In this document: positions 46,971-59,240 of the stretch, in pieces
Layout: the number at the start of each line of letters is the position of its first letter
Numbering within the stretch: the first letter of the stretch is position 1
Origin: Hofstenia miamia
Lineage: Eukaryota; Xenacoelomorpha; Acoela
NCBI GenBank assembly: GCA_004352715.1
Contig: SCFE01000117.1
Coordinates: 952,281-1,016,280 of the forward strand
Direction: 5' to 3'
DNA: 64,000 nt
The notes under the pieces: model-generated
Databases searched by the model: none
Seen by the model: the letters and a program-made list of their open reading frames with translations, nothing else
Told to the model about the DNA's origin: nothing
Position numbers and translations under genes: made by a program

Positions 46971-47288
46971 TAAACAGAAGGGAATGATGTTACAAACCAC
47001 AATTAGTCATTTGCATCAACTAGCGAACGCTGAAGAGTGACCGTGATTTATCTTTCAATGTACACATCAAGGAATGATAATCACTTTTACCCAGAGTAAA
47101 ACGCAAAATTCCGGCGTTATTTTACTTTATAAACAGAAGGGAATGATGTTACAAACCACAATTAGTCATTTGCATCAACTAGCGAACGCTGAAGAGTGAC
47201 CGTGATTTATCTTTCAATGTACACATCAAGGAATGATAATCACTTTTACCCAGAGTAAAACGCAAAATTCCGGCGTTATTTTACTTTA
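46971..47288. repeat. 159-bp perfect tandem duplication
   Basis: Bases 46971-47129 are repeated at 47130-47288 (TAAACAGAAGGGAATGATG ... TTCCGGCGTTATTTTACTTTA) with no difference seen. It lies just upstream of the THAP start, where P-like elements carry transposase-binding repeats. Recent, or an assembly artefact. Confidence 0.9.
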
Positions 47289-47289
47289 T

Positions 47290-47486
47290 AGGACCCACTT
47301 GGAATGCGTCATAAATTAATAGTTGAACTCTAACCCTAACTCAAATCCCTCACCTAAAACTTAAACGTCTTGCAAAAATATAATCAACATGATGAAATGC
47401 AAAGCAATTTCAATGGTTAGAGTGTAGGGATAAGGTTAAAGTTACAGCTTAATATTTATTTTATGACGTCATTTATACTGGGTCCT
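47290..47486. mobile_element. 197-bp MITE
   Basis: Ends AGGACCCACTTGGAATGCGT and the inverse of ATGACGTCATTTATACTGGGTCCT (AGGACCCAGTATAAATGACG) are imperfect inverted repeats. The interior has CTAACCCTAACTC and AATGGTTAGAGTG words that also pair. No ORF. Target duplication not clear. Confidence 0.7.
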
Positions 47487-48923
47487 CTAAACGTATATTA
47501 TAATGAAATGAAATACCAATATTAAACTACGGCTATACACAGAAATAATTGCTTCATCACACTCGCAACAAATTTTAACCAGAATTCCAACCCTAGCACA
47601 AAGTGTGAACATACATCAGATATGTAAACTCAGTGATTCAAAAAAAATTATAGACCGACTTTGAGGCTCTGTAATATTTGAGTTATTATTTAAAAAATAT
47701 GAAAACACACTACATTGCGCAGATATCTAAATTTTTTATAACAGAAACTTCAAATATCAGTTTTGTTTTTATATTGATAATCAGATTCTACGAGACCATA
47801 AAATCATAAGCAAAACGTGATCTATTTGTTGTAATTCAAAAAATAATTTGCTAAATCTACTGTTTTCAATTTGGAAAAATGAATGCGAAAGAATAATTTA
47901 GAAATCCGCTAAATATTTTTGCTAAAGATTTTAGCAACTTATGTATGTTGAAAACCTGTTTTTTGCGTGCTAGAATTTTATTTTGCGAGCCTTGTAGATA
48001 CTTACTGGAATACTCATGTTTGACAAAGTGTTTTTTTGAAAACTTCAAATGAAATAGAAATTGTTTTGCAAGGTTACATATTTTGCTATGAAAATGGTCT
48101 AATAATAATGCAATGACCAATAGCCAGCATTACCACCTAAGGTGAGGGTTGAAATGCATTTAGGAAGGGTTGATGGGAATTTTATGTTGCATCAAAGCCT
48201 ACATCAATCATAGCCTGGAAATTTGTGGCACAAGAATTAAAATGAAGTAATACAATGTTTTACAAATATAGAATTGATTTAAATTTTGTGCAAGCATACA
48301 AAGCTCTTTTGCTTTTATTGTGGCCCTAAAATATTTACATTTGCTTTGAAAAAAAAGATTCAACAAACAAATTAGAGAACCTTACATATAAAGAAATACA
48401 GATAGGCTGCATACTCACTATTAAATTTAAAATGCAACAAATATATATATTAAAAATTAGGAACATGAAATGCAGAAACACATGTTAGAGTTTAATGTCC
48501 ACTACATTAAGTCTTCTAAATGGATTCCATTATATTGAAGAACAGCATTCAACCTGGAAAAAAAATTTAATATCAATCAACTGATGTTTGTTTACATTCT
48601 GTATAGATGTTGAATGATTTTATGAGGAGTCTAACATATCCTTAAGAACAAACTTTTTAAAATTCGTAAAATCATCATCATCTACTCTTACAATAAATTT
48701 TGAACAATCTAAAAGAAAACATTTAATGCTTGGAAAAGTTATCACATTGTACATTCTGCTATTTTAAATTTCCATCATGGAAATGATTTTGAAATTTAGA
48801 AATCATGGTTTAACAGCCTCATCACATTTGGATATAGTTTTTACAATTATAATAAAAACAAAATTTCAAAAAGCATGGAAATGTTTAATGTAACAAATTC
48901 TTTGATTTGGTTTACAAATTTGA
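47487..48923. other. Intergenic, no gene
   Basis: No supported gene. The minus-strand open frame at 47866-48120 is Lys/Phe-rich and has no motif. Confidence 0.55.
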
Positions 48924-49480
48924 CAGAATGTAAGCAAAAGGACACTCATGTTAGACAATCTTGAAGAGACACACATGCTGGTTCAAAGTGAGTGAACAGA
49001 ACTGATTGAGTAAAGCCAGAGGCAGAATGTGAAAGAATGTAAATGTAGAGAAAGACATTCTTGTTATCCTCACTTAGAAGAGTGCAAACATAAAGGCACT
49101 CTTTCTGACCACAATAAATTGCAGTGTTAATTTTGATAGAAATATTATTTAGTGATTTTAGTTGTAAAGCATTTATTGCCAATCCAGTTTTTATGCCATT
49201 ACAGAAAAAAGGTATGGCAAAAAATAAGTTTGGCTAAAAGTCAATCACTTAGCCTTTGACTGAAATGAGCCAAACATAAATTTAAATTTAAATCAATATT
49301 CTGATTAAGAGAATTGTAATTAAAAGGAGACCTGTAAATGATTTTACTCTTGTATAGTACACAAGATATTGTTATAATGAAAAATTGAATTGTAACAAAG
49401 ATCAGTATCAATAAAGTTGTACTAGCAATTGATTGTAACTTAACTTTACTTAATTCACTGATATTACAGACAATGCAACC
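48924..49480. repeat. Repeat A, copy 1
   Basis: Matches 50093-50490: GAATG-AA-C-AAAGGCA, TCTTGTTA-CTCACTTAG, GAGTGCAAA, AAAATAAGTTTGGCTAAAAGTCAA-CACTT, GACCTGTAA-TGATTTTA. Together with repeat B it gives an A-B-A layout, resembling LTR-body-LTR. Confidence 0.7.
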
Positions 49481-49552
49481 TAGCTAAATATTATATGTGG
49501 TGCTGCTGGTGGTCAAGTTGCACATTGAAGTTAATGATGCTGAAGAAGAGCT

Positions 49553-49984
49553 ATGTGTTAATTAAATATTATATTACTACTAATTGATTAAGTGTTAAAT
49601 TAGAATTAATGGTTAAATTGTTCTTTATTCATTTACACTGGAATTGCTATTACAAATATACAAATTCAATGTTAAACAAGAGTGAATTCTCTATTACTCA
49701 TTTTATAAGTTAACCACAAACAACTACAAGAGTGCATGGAAGGAGTTCATCCACTGATCGGACATTAAGTCAGCACAAGCCACTACAACCTAAATACATG
49801 ACAGTTACTTGTTGCAAATATTTGTGGATACATTTCAGATATATTCAGTATTACATGTAAGAGTTAACAGTTTAGGAAATAACAACTATTATGAACAGAG
49901 TGTTGAAACAGTTACTATTGACAATACTGGATTATTATGGAAATACACTGTCTCCTGTTGAGAGCATGGGATTTCACACTAAAG
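49553..49984. repeat. Repeat B, copy 1
   Basis: Matches 52003-52436: TACACTGGAATTG-TATTACAAATAT, GATATATTCAGTATTACATGTA, TACTGGATTAT-ATGGAA, GAGAG-A--GGATTTCACA. Non-coding; roughly three quarters identical by eye. Confidence 0.7.
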
Positions 49985-50092
49985 TAAATTGTTACATCAA
50001 GTCCTGGCCCACAGCCAAGTGCATTTTTCATCTCATTTTTATTTACCTTACTGAATAGGCTAGGCTATTATTACAGTAAGCATTGGTTGCAT

Positions 50093-50490
50093 GTGTAACA
50101 GAATGCAAACAGAAAGGCATTCTTGTTAGACTCACTTAGGTTGAGGAGTGCAAATGGAAAGGCACTTTTTCTGACCATAAAAATTAGTATTGACAATTTA
50201 GTTATTAGAATTTTTATTTAGTGATTTTATTACACAACATATATTAGTAATAAAGTTTTATAAATACTGGTTCACAAAAAATAAGTTTGGCTAAAAGTCA
50301 ACCACTTGGCTTTTGACCAACATGAGCCAACACAGAAATCAGAAATTTGAATTAATACTGAATGTCAGATTAGGGGGAATTTTAATAAGAAGACCTGTAA
50401 GTGATTTTAGTTTTGTATGGTATACCAGATTTTGTTATAATGAATCATGAAATTGTAACAATAAACTTTTACTCAAGTTCAGTCATTTGT
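50093..50490. repeat. Repeat A, copy 2
   Basis: Starts TGTAACAGAATGCAAACAG, ends near AACTTTTACTCAAGTTCAG. Collinear with copy 1. The next 370 bases to R1 show nothing clear. Confidence 0.7.
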
Positions 50491-50861
50491 AAACATTATT
50501 TAATTAATTGGTTTTTTTGCATAATACAAATTAACTAAATTTCTACATCCCAATGGTGGTGGTGAAGGTGCTAATCAAAGTGGAAGGTGTGTAATAAGAT
50601 CTATTAATGTATTTATTATCTAGTTAATTTTTAATAAGTTACTGCCTATCTTGACAAAGGGTGATTATCAAAGCCTTAACTGAAGTGGATTTACAGGCTA
50701 AACATTATTTGTTAATAACTCAATTGATACTGGAATTAGTTTTCATATACTAAATGTGTACTAATTTAAATGATTATATCTCAGGTGTCCAATCCATTCA
50801 AAAGAGGAATTTGTCTTTGCTAATGTTTGAAGAGGAGAGATGCAGTTATAAGTAAACTAAA

Positions 50862-51996
50862 TGTAACATCCTCTATCAGGCATTAGTACTGTTTTTCCAT
50901 CTGTTACTTTATAACATTAGCTGTATCTTTGCAGGTAGGGATTTACTAATTAGATATTGTTTAGTTTTTAGTGGTTTCTGTTAACATAACTTAACTAGAT
51001 ATAATTCTTCACTATTTAGGTGACTAAATACAGCCATCTCTCCAAAGATCAATAGTGGGCAACTGCCTGAAGCTGATCTCCGCATCCAGTTTCACCAGTT
51101 TGCCAATGATCCACTTGGTTGAGTTCCACCTCTCAACTCAATGATATAACTTATGTGTGCCCTATCCTAGCTCAGTGTATACTCAAGGCAAGACACAATT
51201 TGACTTAGACTCTATTTTTTGTAAAAGTGTTTCATGAATTTGCAACCAGACTTGTTACTAGCTGCTTAATTAACATTACATATAGCCATTACAAAAATAT
51301 ATTGGCTTTAATAAATAGTTTAATATCAAGCAGCTTCCTAACCTACATTTATTAATTAGTACATGTTCAGTCACTTTCTCAGTAATTTTATAGTCACTAA
51401 TTTGGATCTGAAATAGTAATAATATATTACCTAGGTTTCTGTCCTCTGACCATATTTCGAATTCATTTATTTTCATACATGTACTAAATGATCACTAGTC
51501 AGCTAAATGAGAGAAAAACTCCTACACCTAACCTATGTGCACTTTCATAGTCTGGCACAAAGACCCTAGAATCAATCTCAATGATGGATCCACTACACTA
51601 CTAAACACCACTTATTTAGCTTGACATTGTATTAAATAATCAAACCATAATAGCAGAACAAAATAAGAATTCCAAATAAAATTCTTTATCAATTGCTTAC
51701 AGGATTTAGTTTCTACTTATAGCAAATCTAGAAAACTACCTGTTGATTTCAAATTTGAACTTTCATCTGCCATAATGGTGGCTAAAAATAATGGAAGCAA
51801 TTTCGTCCCCTCGTTTTGCCAAAAGTATTATTATCAACTGATACTACTCTCTTATTTCTGACACATATTGTTTCATGGTTGCATAATGCAAATTAATCTA
51901 ATTGATCTAATACAATATTGCTAATCACCATATTTTTGATCTTATTTTCATCTTGGTTCAATGTTTGCAGCTTAGATTTATTTGAATGATGCTGCA
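50862..51996 (+). repeat. R1 repeat, full-length reference copy with TAAA duplication
   Basis: 1135 bp from TGTAACATCC to GATGCTGCA. TAAA flanks both ends (50858-50861, 51997-52000), a possible 4-bp target duplication as for Gypsy-type LTRs. The TGTA...TGCA ends fit an LTR, but R1 copies occur in either orientation relative to nearby Gypsy genes, so R1 may be a separate element. No ORF. Confidence 0.8.
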
Positions 51997-52002
51997 TAAA
52001 TA

Positions 52003-52436
52003 TTATGTTATAAATAACTGGTTAAATGGTAAACTAAAACTAATGTTTAAATTATTCTCTATTTGTCTACACTGGAATTGTTATTACAAATATATTAACT
52101 CAATGTATGATGAGAATAAATTCTTTGTGGCTAATTCCACAAGTTAACCAAAGATTACACTAAGATTTGCATGATAGGATTCATTGGCTAATAAGACATT
52201 GGGTCAGCATAAGCCATTAAATTAGCAGTGTGAAGAACCTAAGCACATGATCATTACTCATTACTAATACTTACAGATACATTACAGATATATTCAGTAT
52301 TACATGTAGGGACTAAGAGTTTAGGAGCTAATGACAATGACAAATTGACTGCTGAAACATTTACTATCAATGATACTGGATTATAATGGAAGTAACAATG
52401 TCTTTCATTGAGAGTACAGGATTTCACATGGCAACC
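52003..52436. repeat. Repeat B, copy 2
   Basis: Collinear with 49553-49984. It lies between R1 and the protease-RT pseudogene and may be the untranslated start of that Gypsy body. Confidence 0.65.
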
Positions 52437-52439
52437 ATG

Positions 52440-53648
52440 ACATGCTCACAAGGAATTGATGCAGAACAAAAATCAAACTAAATGGAGCACTGTCTTCTAC
52501 AAAATGTGCACCTGTCCTAGTTATGGCAAACCTGCCAGAAGCCAACATGATTCCAGTCCCAATAAATGGAGTGATACTAAAAGTATTGGTCAACACAGGT
52601 GCTTTGATATTAGTGATCATCAACAAGTGAACAAGCAAACTGGTATCCCAGAGAGAAGTAATTGAGAAAGCCATGCACAGATTAATCACTGCCTCAGGAG
52701 ATTACATGGATACCAAAACAGAGAAACTCCCTACCCCATGAATTTATTTTGGGGAGCAACTTAATGGAAAAGCACAAATGCATAATTGATTTTGTAAATC
52801 AAATCATTAAAATACAAGAGGAAGTAATATCAATACCCAACAAAATCAAACAGGATGAGGCAGTCTGTTTTAAACTAAAAGGAGATGTGCACCTGCTACC
52901 AAACCAATAGAAATAACACATTATCAAAACTGAAGATGTACACAACTGTGAAATACTGATATATGATAAAGAATGGCATGGGTAGAGTCCCCAAAATGAA
53001 CTGTACAAACAGGGTGGTGAACCTCAAAAAATACAAATTAACATTATTTGGCATAACAATTAAAATTGAATGAAGAAATGCTTAAAACAGATGAACATGG
53101 TTACAGCACAAGAATCAGATGAGGAGGAAAAAATTTCAGAGATATAAGAAGAGGAGTATGAGCATCAATTGAGTGAGCACATCAAACAACTATAGGATTT
53201 ACTAAAGCAACATGCTCAAATATTCAATATCAGAGAGATCAGCATTAGCAAAGCAGTAGACAAAACCCAAAAAATAACACAACCAAAATTGGGCCAATAT
53301 CATTACCAGTGTGATAAGTCCCAGAGCACATGCAGGAGTAGTATAACAACATACTACAAGAGTTGATAAGCAATGGCATCATCTGACCAAGTGAAAGTCC
53401 TTATGTGGCACCCACAACATTAATAAAACAAAGGAAGAAACATCAGCTATGTATTGACTTCAGAAAATTAAATGACATCACAAAGAAGGATGTGCACCCA
53501 TTACCACATATTGAAGATACACTACATGAAGCAGCTCAAAATAAATATTTCACAGCTTTGGATCTATGTAAGGCCTATTGGCAGGGATTTATGGAGCCTG
53601 ACAATATTGAGAAAACAGCATTTATAATGCCATAGTTATTGTATGACA
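52440..53648 (+). pseudogene. Gypsy protease and RT, old CpG-depleted copy
   Basis: Protease: APVLVMANLPEANMIPVPIN then VLVNTGALILVI, an aspartic protease active-site strand with Asn (AAC at 52592-52594) for the catalytic Asp. After broken sequence with the pre-RT stretch (SEHIKQL...LLKQHAQIFNI), RT fingers and palm follow in one frame (53405-53632): HQLCIDFRKLNDITKKDV, PLPHIEDTLHEA, KYFTALDLCKAYWQ, EKTAFIMP. The first palm Asp (ALDL) is retained. Many stops outside that frame. No CpG dinucleotide was seen from 52441 to 53640. RT is cut at about 53648 by an insertion and resumes at 54838. Confidence 0.9.
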
Positions 53649-54837
53649 GGGTCTATATTGTAGAGTCGCTCGGGGAAATTTAGTGCTATTTATATCTTTT
53701 TATTTCGATCTAAATCAACTGTATTTTGACGTCACTATGACGTTCCTTTTTCGAGATTAGTTTTGTTGCTATCAGTTTTGTGTCCCCTCGTCGGTGCTTT
53801 GTNNNNNNNNNNNNNNNNNNNNNNNNNNNNNNNNNNNNNNNNNNNNNNNNNNNNNNNNNNNNNNNNNNNNNNNNNNNNNNNNNNNNNNNNNNNNNNNNNN
53901 NNNNNNNNNNNNNNNNNNNNNNNNNNNNNNNNNNNNNNNNNNNNNNNNNNNNNNNNNNNNNNNNNNNNNNNNNNNNNNNNNNNNNNNNNNNNNNNNNNNN
54001 NNNNNNNNNNNNNNNNNNNNNNNNNNNNNNNNNNNNNNNNNNNNNNNNNNNNNNNNNNNNNNNNNNNNNNNNNNNNNNNNNNNNNNNNNNNNNNNNNNNN
54101 NNNNNNNNNNNNNNNNNNNNNNNNNNNNNNNNNNNNNNNNNNNNNNNNNNNNNNNNNNNNNNNNNNNNNNNNNNNNNNNNNNNNNNNNNNNNNNNNNNNN
54201 NNNNNNNNNNNNNNNNNNNNNNNNNNNNNNNNNNNNNNNNNNNNNNNNNNNNNNNNNNNNNNNNNNNNNNNNNNNNNNNNNNNNNNNNNNNNNNNNNNNN
54301 NNNNNNNNNNNNNNNNNNNNNNNNNNNNNNNNNNNNNNNNNNNNNNNNNNNNNNNNNNNNNNNNNNNNNNNNNNNNNNNNNNNNNNNNNNNNNNNNNNNN
54401 NNNNNNNNNNNNNNNNNNNNNNNNNNNNNNNNNNNNNNNNNNNNNNNNNNNNNNNNNNNNNNNNNNNNNNNNNNNNNNNNNNNNNNNNNNNNNNNNNNNN
54501 NNNNNNNNNNNNNNNNNNNNNNNNNNNNNNNNNNNNNNNNNNNNNNNNNNNNNNNNNNNNNNNNNNNNNNNNNNNNNNNNNNNNNNNNNNNNNNNNNNNN
54601 NNNNNNNNNNNNNNNNNNNNNNNNNNNNNNNNNNNNNNNNNNNGGCTGGAAGCCATAGGAATTGGTCATCTTGGTTCTTACCTAAAAGTAGTTCTGTTAC
54701 TTGGATGAATTACCAATGTTACATCTGTAAATGTTATAAGTTCTAATCTAAACTGTTTCTTGGAATCGTGGCTGCACTGAACACTAATTAAACCTTCTGC
54801 AGAGTCAATCAAGTTTCTAGCTAATTCTTACCAGCCA
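53649..54837. other. Insertion splitting Gypsy RT, with 841-N gap (53803-54643)
   Basis: RT stops after FIMP-x-LLYD and resumes with YNMAFRLCNTPATFQR at 54838. The left flank (53649-53802) is abruptly CpG-rich (eight CpG, including a perfect TGACGTCA at 53727-53734). The right flank (54644-54837) gives no recognised product. The gap hides most of the insert. It could be a mobile element or a misjoin. Confidence 0.7.
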
Positions 54838-55480
54838 CCGATTCTACAATATGGCCTTTAGATTATGTAACACACCAGCAACCTTTCAAAGGTATATAAC
54901 TAAGGTGCTAAGGAATGGATGCCACTAAACAGAGAAAGGTGTATGCACATACATCAACAATATCTTAATAGCCAGCAACTGTGGAGGAACCAGAGAGATG
55001 CGCCAAAAGTGGATGGAGAAAAAGTAAAATTTGAGTTCTTATCACACAACCAATATGAAGAGCTTGCAGAGATCAATGTAGACAAGAAGGGGAACACACT
55101 AAAGAGGAGATAATCCAAAAGCAGCATGCTGATAACATACTGGAACAAATACAAAATAAGATAGAGGTACCAGAAACAATGTTAACTAGAGAAGTGATCT
55201 CTTACTTTAAAAGATACAATTGGAAAATCAATAACAATGGATTGCTATATACAGATAAACAGAGTAGGAGAATTGCAATACCAGAATATTTCAAGGGTGA
55301 CCTAGTACAAAGGATACTTAGTCTACCCATACACAGTTGAGAAGGCAAAAGATGTAAACCAGGTTAAGAAACTGAAGTTGTTTTGGGCAGGTCCTTTAAT
55401 TGTGATAAAAAAATTTACAAATTAAACAATGGGCAAACACTACATTTCCAAAACCTGAAGCATATCACAGTATAATGTTA
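54838..55480 (+). pseudogene. Gypsy RT end and integrase remnants
   Basis: YNMAFRLCNTPATFQRYITKVL continues the palm. The catalytic box then reads YINNILIAS, with both Asp codons of YIDD changed to Asn (AAC AAT). RNase H is not recognisable. Later come YNWKINNNGLLYTDKQSRR and IAIPEYFKGDLVQRIL (before the zinc finger), and directly afterwards the C-terminal LKLFWAGPLIVIKK and YKLNNGQTLHFQNLK. The integrase catalytic core is deleted near 55320-55345. Same family as 1-579. Confidence 0.85.
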
Positions 55481-58400
55481 AAAATGGTTAAATTTCCTTT
55501 GCTTATCCATTGTAATTATAAGTGGGATATTGTTAAAGTGATTATTATAGTTTCATACATTCTTCTATGCATTCTATAACTGATTGTTATTCATTTTTAA
55601 ATAACTTAACATACAAAGTTTACCAATTTTTGTAAATTTATATCATTATTTAATTGGAATGAAATTTTCCTATTTTTCATTTTGTATTTGTTATCATTAT
55701 AAATAAAATTACCCCCTATTTTGAAATATTAACATTACATGGAAAAGATTCATGTATGAAGTATAAAACAAAGCCATTGCTATAGTAAATTTATTAAACA
55801 AAAAAATAATAAAATAGATATGTTTCATTCATTTATTTTTATAAATCATTATAAAAGAATTTAAATTAATTTATTAAATTGAAATTGAGTTATTTTGATT
55901 ATTTAGTGGATTTATATTTCCATGTTTGCCTTGCACCATTGCACTATATTTAAAGAAAATGAAGAAAAATAACCTTGATTATTAATATTTGAGATGTTAT
56001 AAAAAGCATATTAAATGTATTTTCAAGAAATTATAAAATAATATATGAATGTGTTAATAATTGTATTTTTACAGGTTCATTTTTGTATATTATATTTATC
56101 ATTAGGATCTATTCAGGTTTAGGTATCATTTGAAAAAAACAGTTTTTTTCAAGTTAAATGTTCTCTTATTTAATTTTGTTTGCTGAACAATCATGCTGAA
56201 CTAAAATTTTTAAAAATTAATATTGAATAAATACTATTAGAGGATAAAAAACAATGAGAAATGTGATAAAATACATGAAAAGTTCAAAAAATAATGTGAA
56301 TAAACTGATAAATTTGCAAATGTTTTGAAATTTGTAGCATATGATATATTTTAAGGCTTATAGTGTCTAAGAGTGGATTAAAATTAGAACTACATTTCTT
56401 ATATATTTTTAACTATAATACTATACATTATTCTGCCTTTTCACCACTAAATTATTTCCATTTTTAGTTGCTTCACATAAACTTGATTTTTTTCATGAAT
56501 TGAGCATAGATTTTAAAGTTTGATGTTGCAAAATAGTCTTATATAGTTTAATTTTATATTCTATGCATTAAAATGCTTGCTTATTCATTATATATATATA
56601 TAAAATATTTAGCTTAAGGCTGTTCTTAATTAGAAATATTGTATATTTTTACATTAATAATATTTTAAACCCTCAATTATCAGCTATATTGAAAGAATTA
56701 TCAGATATTAAAGTAACTCTCTTAAGATCTTGTCAGTTATAGAGGGCACTAAAGATTCCTTGAAATGTGAAAATCAACATCCTTACCAACACTTGCAATT
56801 GACTCTCTAGAGTTACTGCAATCCCTAGAAGAGTTGGTTTCAATTGATGGGATTAGAAGAGTCTTGGTAATTTTTATTTATATTGCTTTTATTTTTGTGT
56901 TAAAAAATAATTGGTTAATATTCTATGTATAATTTAGGTAGCAAAGCTAAGTTATTCAAGGCATCACATCAATTGAATTTCATTAAAAATTAAAGAATTT
57001 GGTAAATTTCAGGTTAGAGTAATTGCTTTACAAACAATAAATAATTTCATTCTAATCATAATTGTCAAATAATAAATCCATTTGTAACTGTTTTTTTATA
57101 TTTTAATTCAATCACAATAATAAATGAATATTCATAGAAATTTAATTTGACATGGGAATTTTATTAACCATCAATTTTCTCTAGTTTGGAAAATTAATTT
57201 ACAGTTTAATGTTTGACCAAAGTGTAAATTCCAATTTCAGGTAGGATTTTTTAATGTTTTATTTTTTATTGTCATCATTTTTTAATGTCATATTTTTCAA
57301 TCTTTTTTGAAGTCATAATTTTTAATGTCATCATTTTAGTTGTTATTATTGCAAATGACTCTTCCTAAACCTAACTCAAAACCTTATTTCTTCTTTATTT
57401 TATAAACCTAAACCTTATTTTTCATCATTTATAGACCTACACCCCAACCCAAAGTCTTATTTCTTTACTATTTTATAAATCTAGATTCGAATTCCAAGTC
57501 TCAAATATATTTTCCTAAACCTAAACCCTAACCTAAAACCTTGTTTCTGTATTATTTTATAGACCTAAGCCCTAACCCAAAATCCTATTTTTTCATCATT
57601 TTATAGACCAAAGCCCTAACCCAAGTGAAATATTTATTTTAAAACATTAAAAATGTATGACATTAAAACATTATATTATTAAAATACTTAAATATTTAAA
57701 AATTACAACATTAATGAGCAACAACAGTAAACAGTAAAGATGCCACATATGGCATGAAGGCTATTTTAGCTCTTGGCAAATGAGTGGCATTTGGTAAGGT
57801 GTATTGTGATTGCTGAACTATTAAATGCCATCTGTCATACTAAAACAACATTAAATTATATGAAAAATATATTGAAATTGAGGGCTAGATTCTCACCATT
57901 ATGACCTGGATATATAGGACAAAGATTGATCAATGACTGATTTCTCAAAATATACATTCTTTTTAAATTAGGATTCATTGTAAATTTGTTGCATACAATT
58001 AAACTACAAAATTAATAATTAATAACATAACAAATAAATTAGAATATATCAATAGACAAATTCTTAAAAGTCAATCCTAAATTAATGAATAAATTCTAAA
58101 TGAATAATAACTTACACAAGTCACTATGTAGTGGAAAATCATGGACAATACCCCAATATAAATCAAATTAATTAAAAAAATCATTCACTATCACATGTTT
58201 CATGTTCAATTCAATTATAGTAATGGATTATAGAGTGTCATTACCTATTCAATCTTTCCTCATAGAATGCAATATTAGGATAGGAAAAAGTATGTTGATT
58301 TGAGAATTTCTAAAGAAAAAGGTCAAAATTATATATGAATTAAAAACAGAAATACTTACAATAGAAGCACAAATGTTCCAACATGTGATCAAATTGGTCT

Positions 58401-59240
58401 TGTATTAAAGAAACTTTTTGAAAAAAATTACAAGCATTTTATCTCTAAAAAATTCAAATGAAATGTGAATTTTATTTACAGGAAAACATTTAAACAAAAA
58501 GTAAATTTAAGCAAAAAAAAACATTTAATAAGAAAGGGGGCATTGTCTATGATGAGGAAGGAAATGATGGAGATTGAAAACCTAAATGAAGACATTTAAA
58601 ATTAAAATATTATTACTTTATATGTACCATAATTCAATGTATATTACTTGAGCTTTCCTCACACCAAATGTAGAGTTACTTGGGGATACCCCCAGGTTTA
58701 AATCATTTTGATTTGTTAATTACATTTCATTTCTACATTAATTTTCACTATATGAACATTTGATGAAATAGTTTTATTGATGACGTTTATTTTGAGTGTA
58801 GTATTGTGCTAATAGTTATTGTTCCCTCATTTAGATGTATCTGTTATTATTACTTGATTAATTTGAGGGGGAATTTGGATTTTAAAAGTGCAAACAAAGT
58901 GCTGGTACTTTTCACTTAGTGTATAAATATGATCAAGATGTACATTAAGTTAATAGATGTTGTTTCACTCAAGATGTATTTTCTATGATCATTATTGCAT
59001 AAAAATTTTTTGCTATAAATAATAAGCTCAGTTATCAGTGACAATTTGGGAACACCTCCTATAAATGCTAATGATGACAAATAGCTGTTATTATCATCCC
59101 CAAATCATGGATCCAATTTAGGTTTCAAATATGGTTACATATAGGCTTTAAAACCTTGGATTTCAAATTCAACACATACAGGCACCTAATAATATGTTAC
59201 ACTGTGCTTAAATCATGGCTGTTGTCTAGCAGTACAGTAC
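55481..59240. other. Long AT-rich region, no gene
   Basis: No conserved frame. Very few CpG. Holds the minisatellite at 57240-57710 and otherwise nothing recognised. Confidence 0.6.
57240..57710. repeat. Telomere-like minisatellite with inverted flanks
   Basis: About five degenerate units of 45-60 bp between 57355 and 57625 carry CCTAAACCCTAACC-type words plus TTATTTC-TCATTATTTTATAGAC. Flanks are inverted: TTTTTAATGTCAT-like before (57245-57335) and ATGACATTAAAA-like after (57640-57700). Probably a non-autonomous DNA element rather than a true telomeric tract. Confidence 0.65.

Noticed and set aside
53727-53734. Perfect TGACGTCA as a cAMP-response element
   Set aside because: An 8-base palindrome that also appears at 26647 and near 47464 in unrelated repeats; no gene context.
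57355-57625. True telomere or subtelomere
   Set aside because: Units are degenerate and separated by AT-rich spacers, with inverted flanks; fits a MITE-like minisatellite better.
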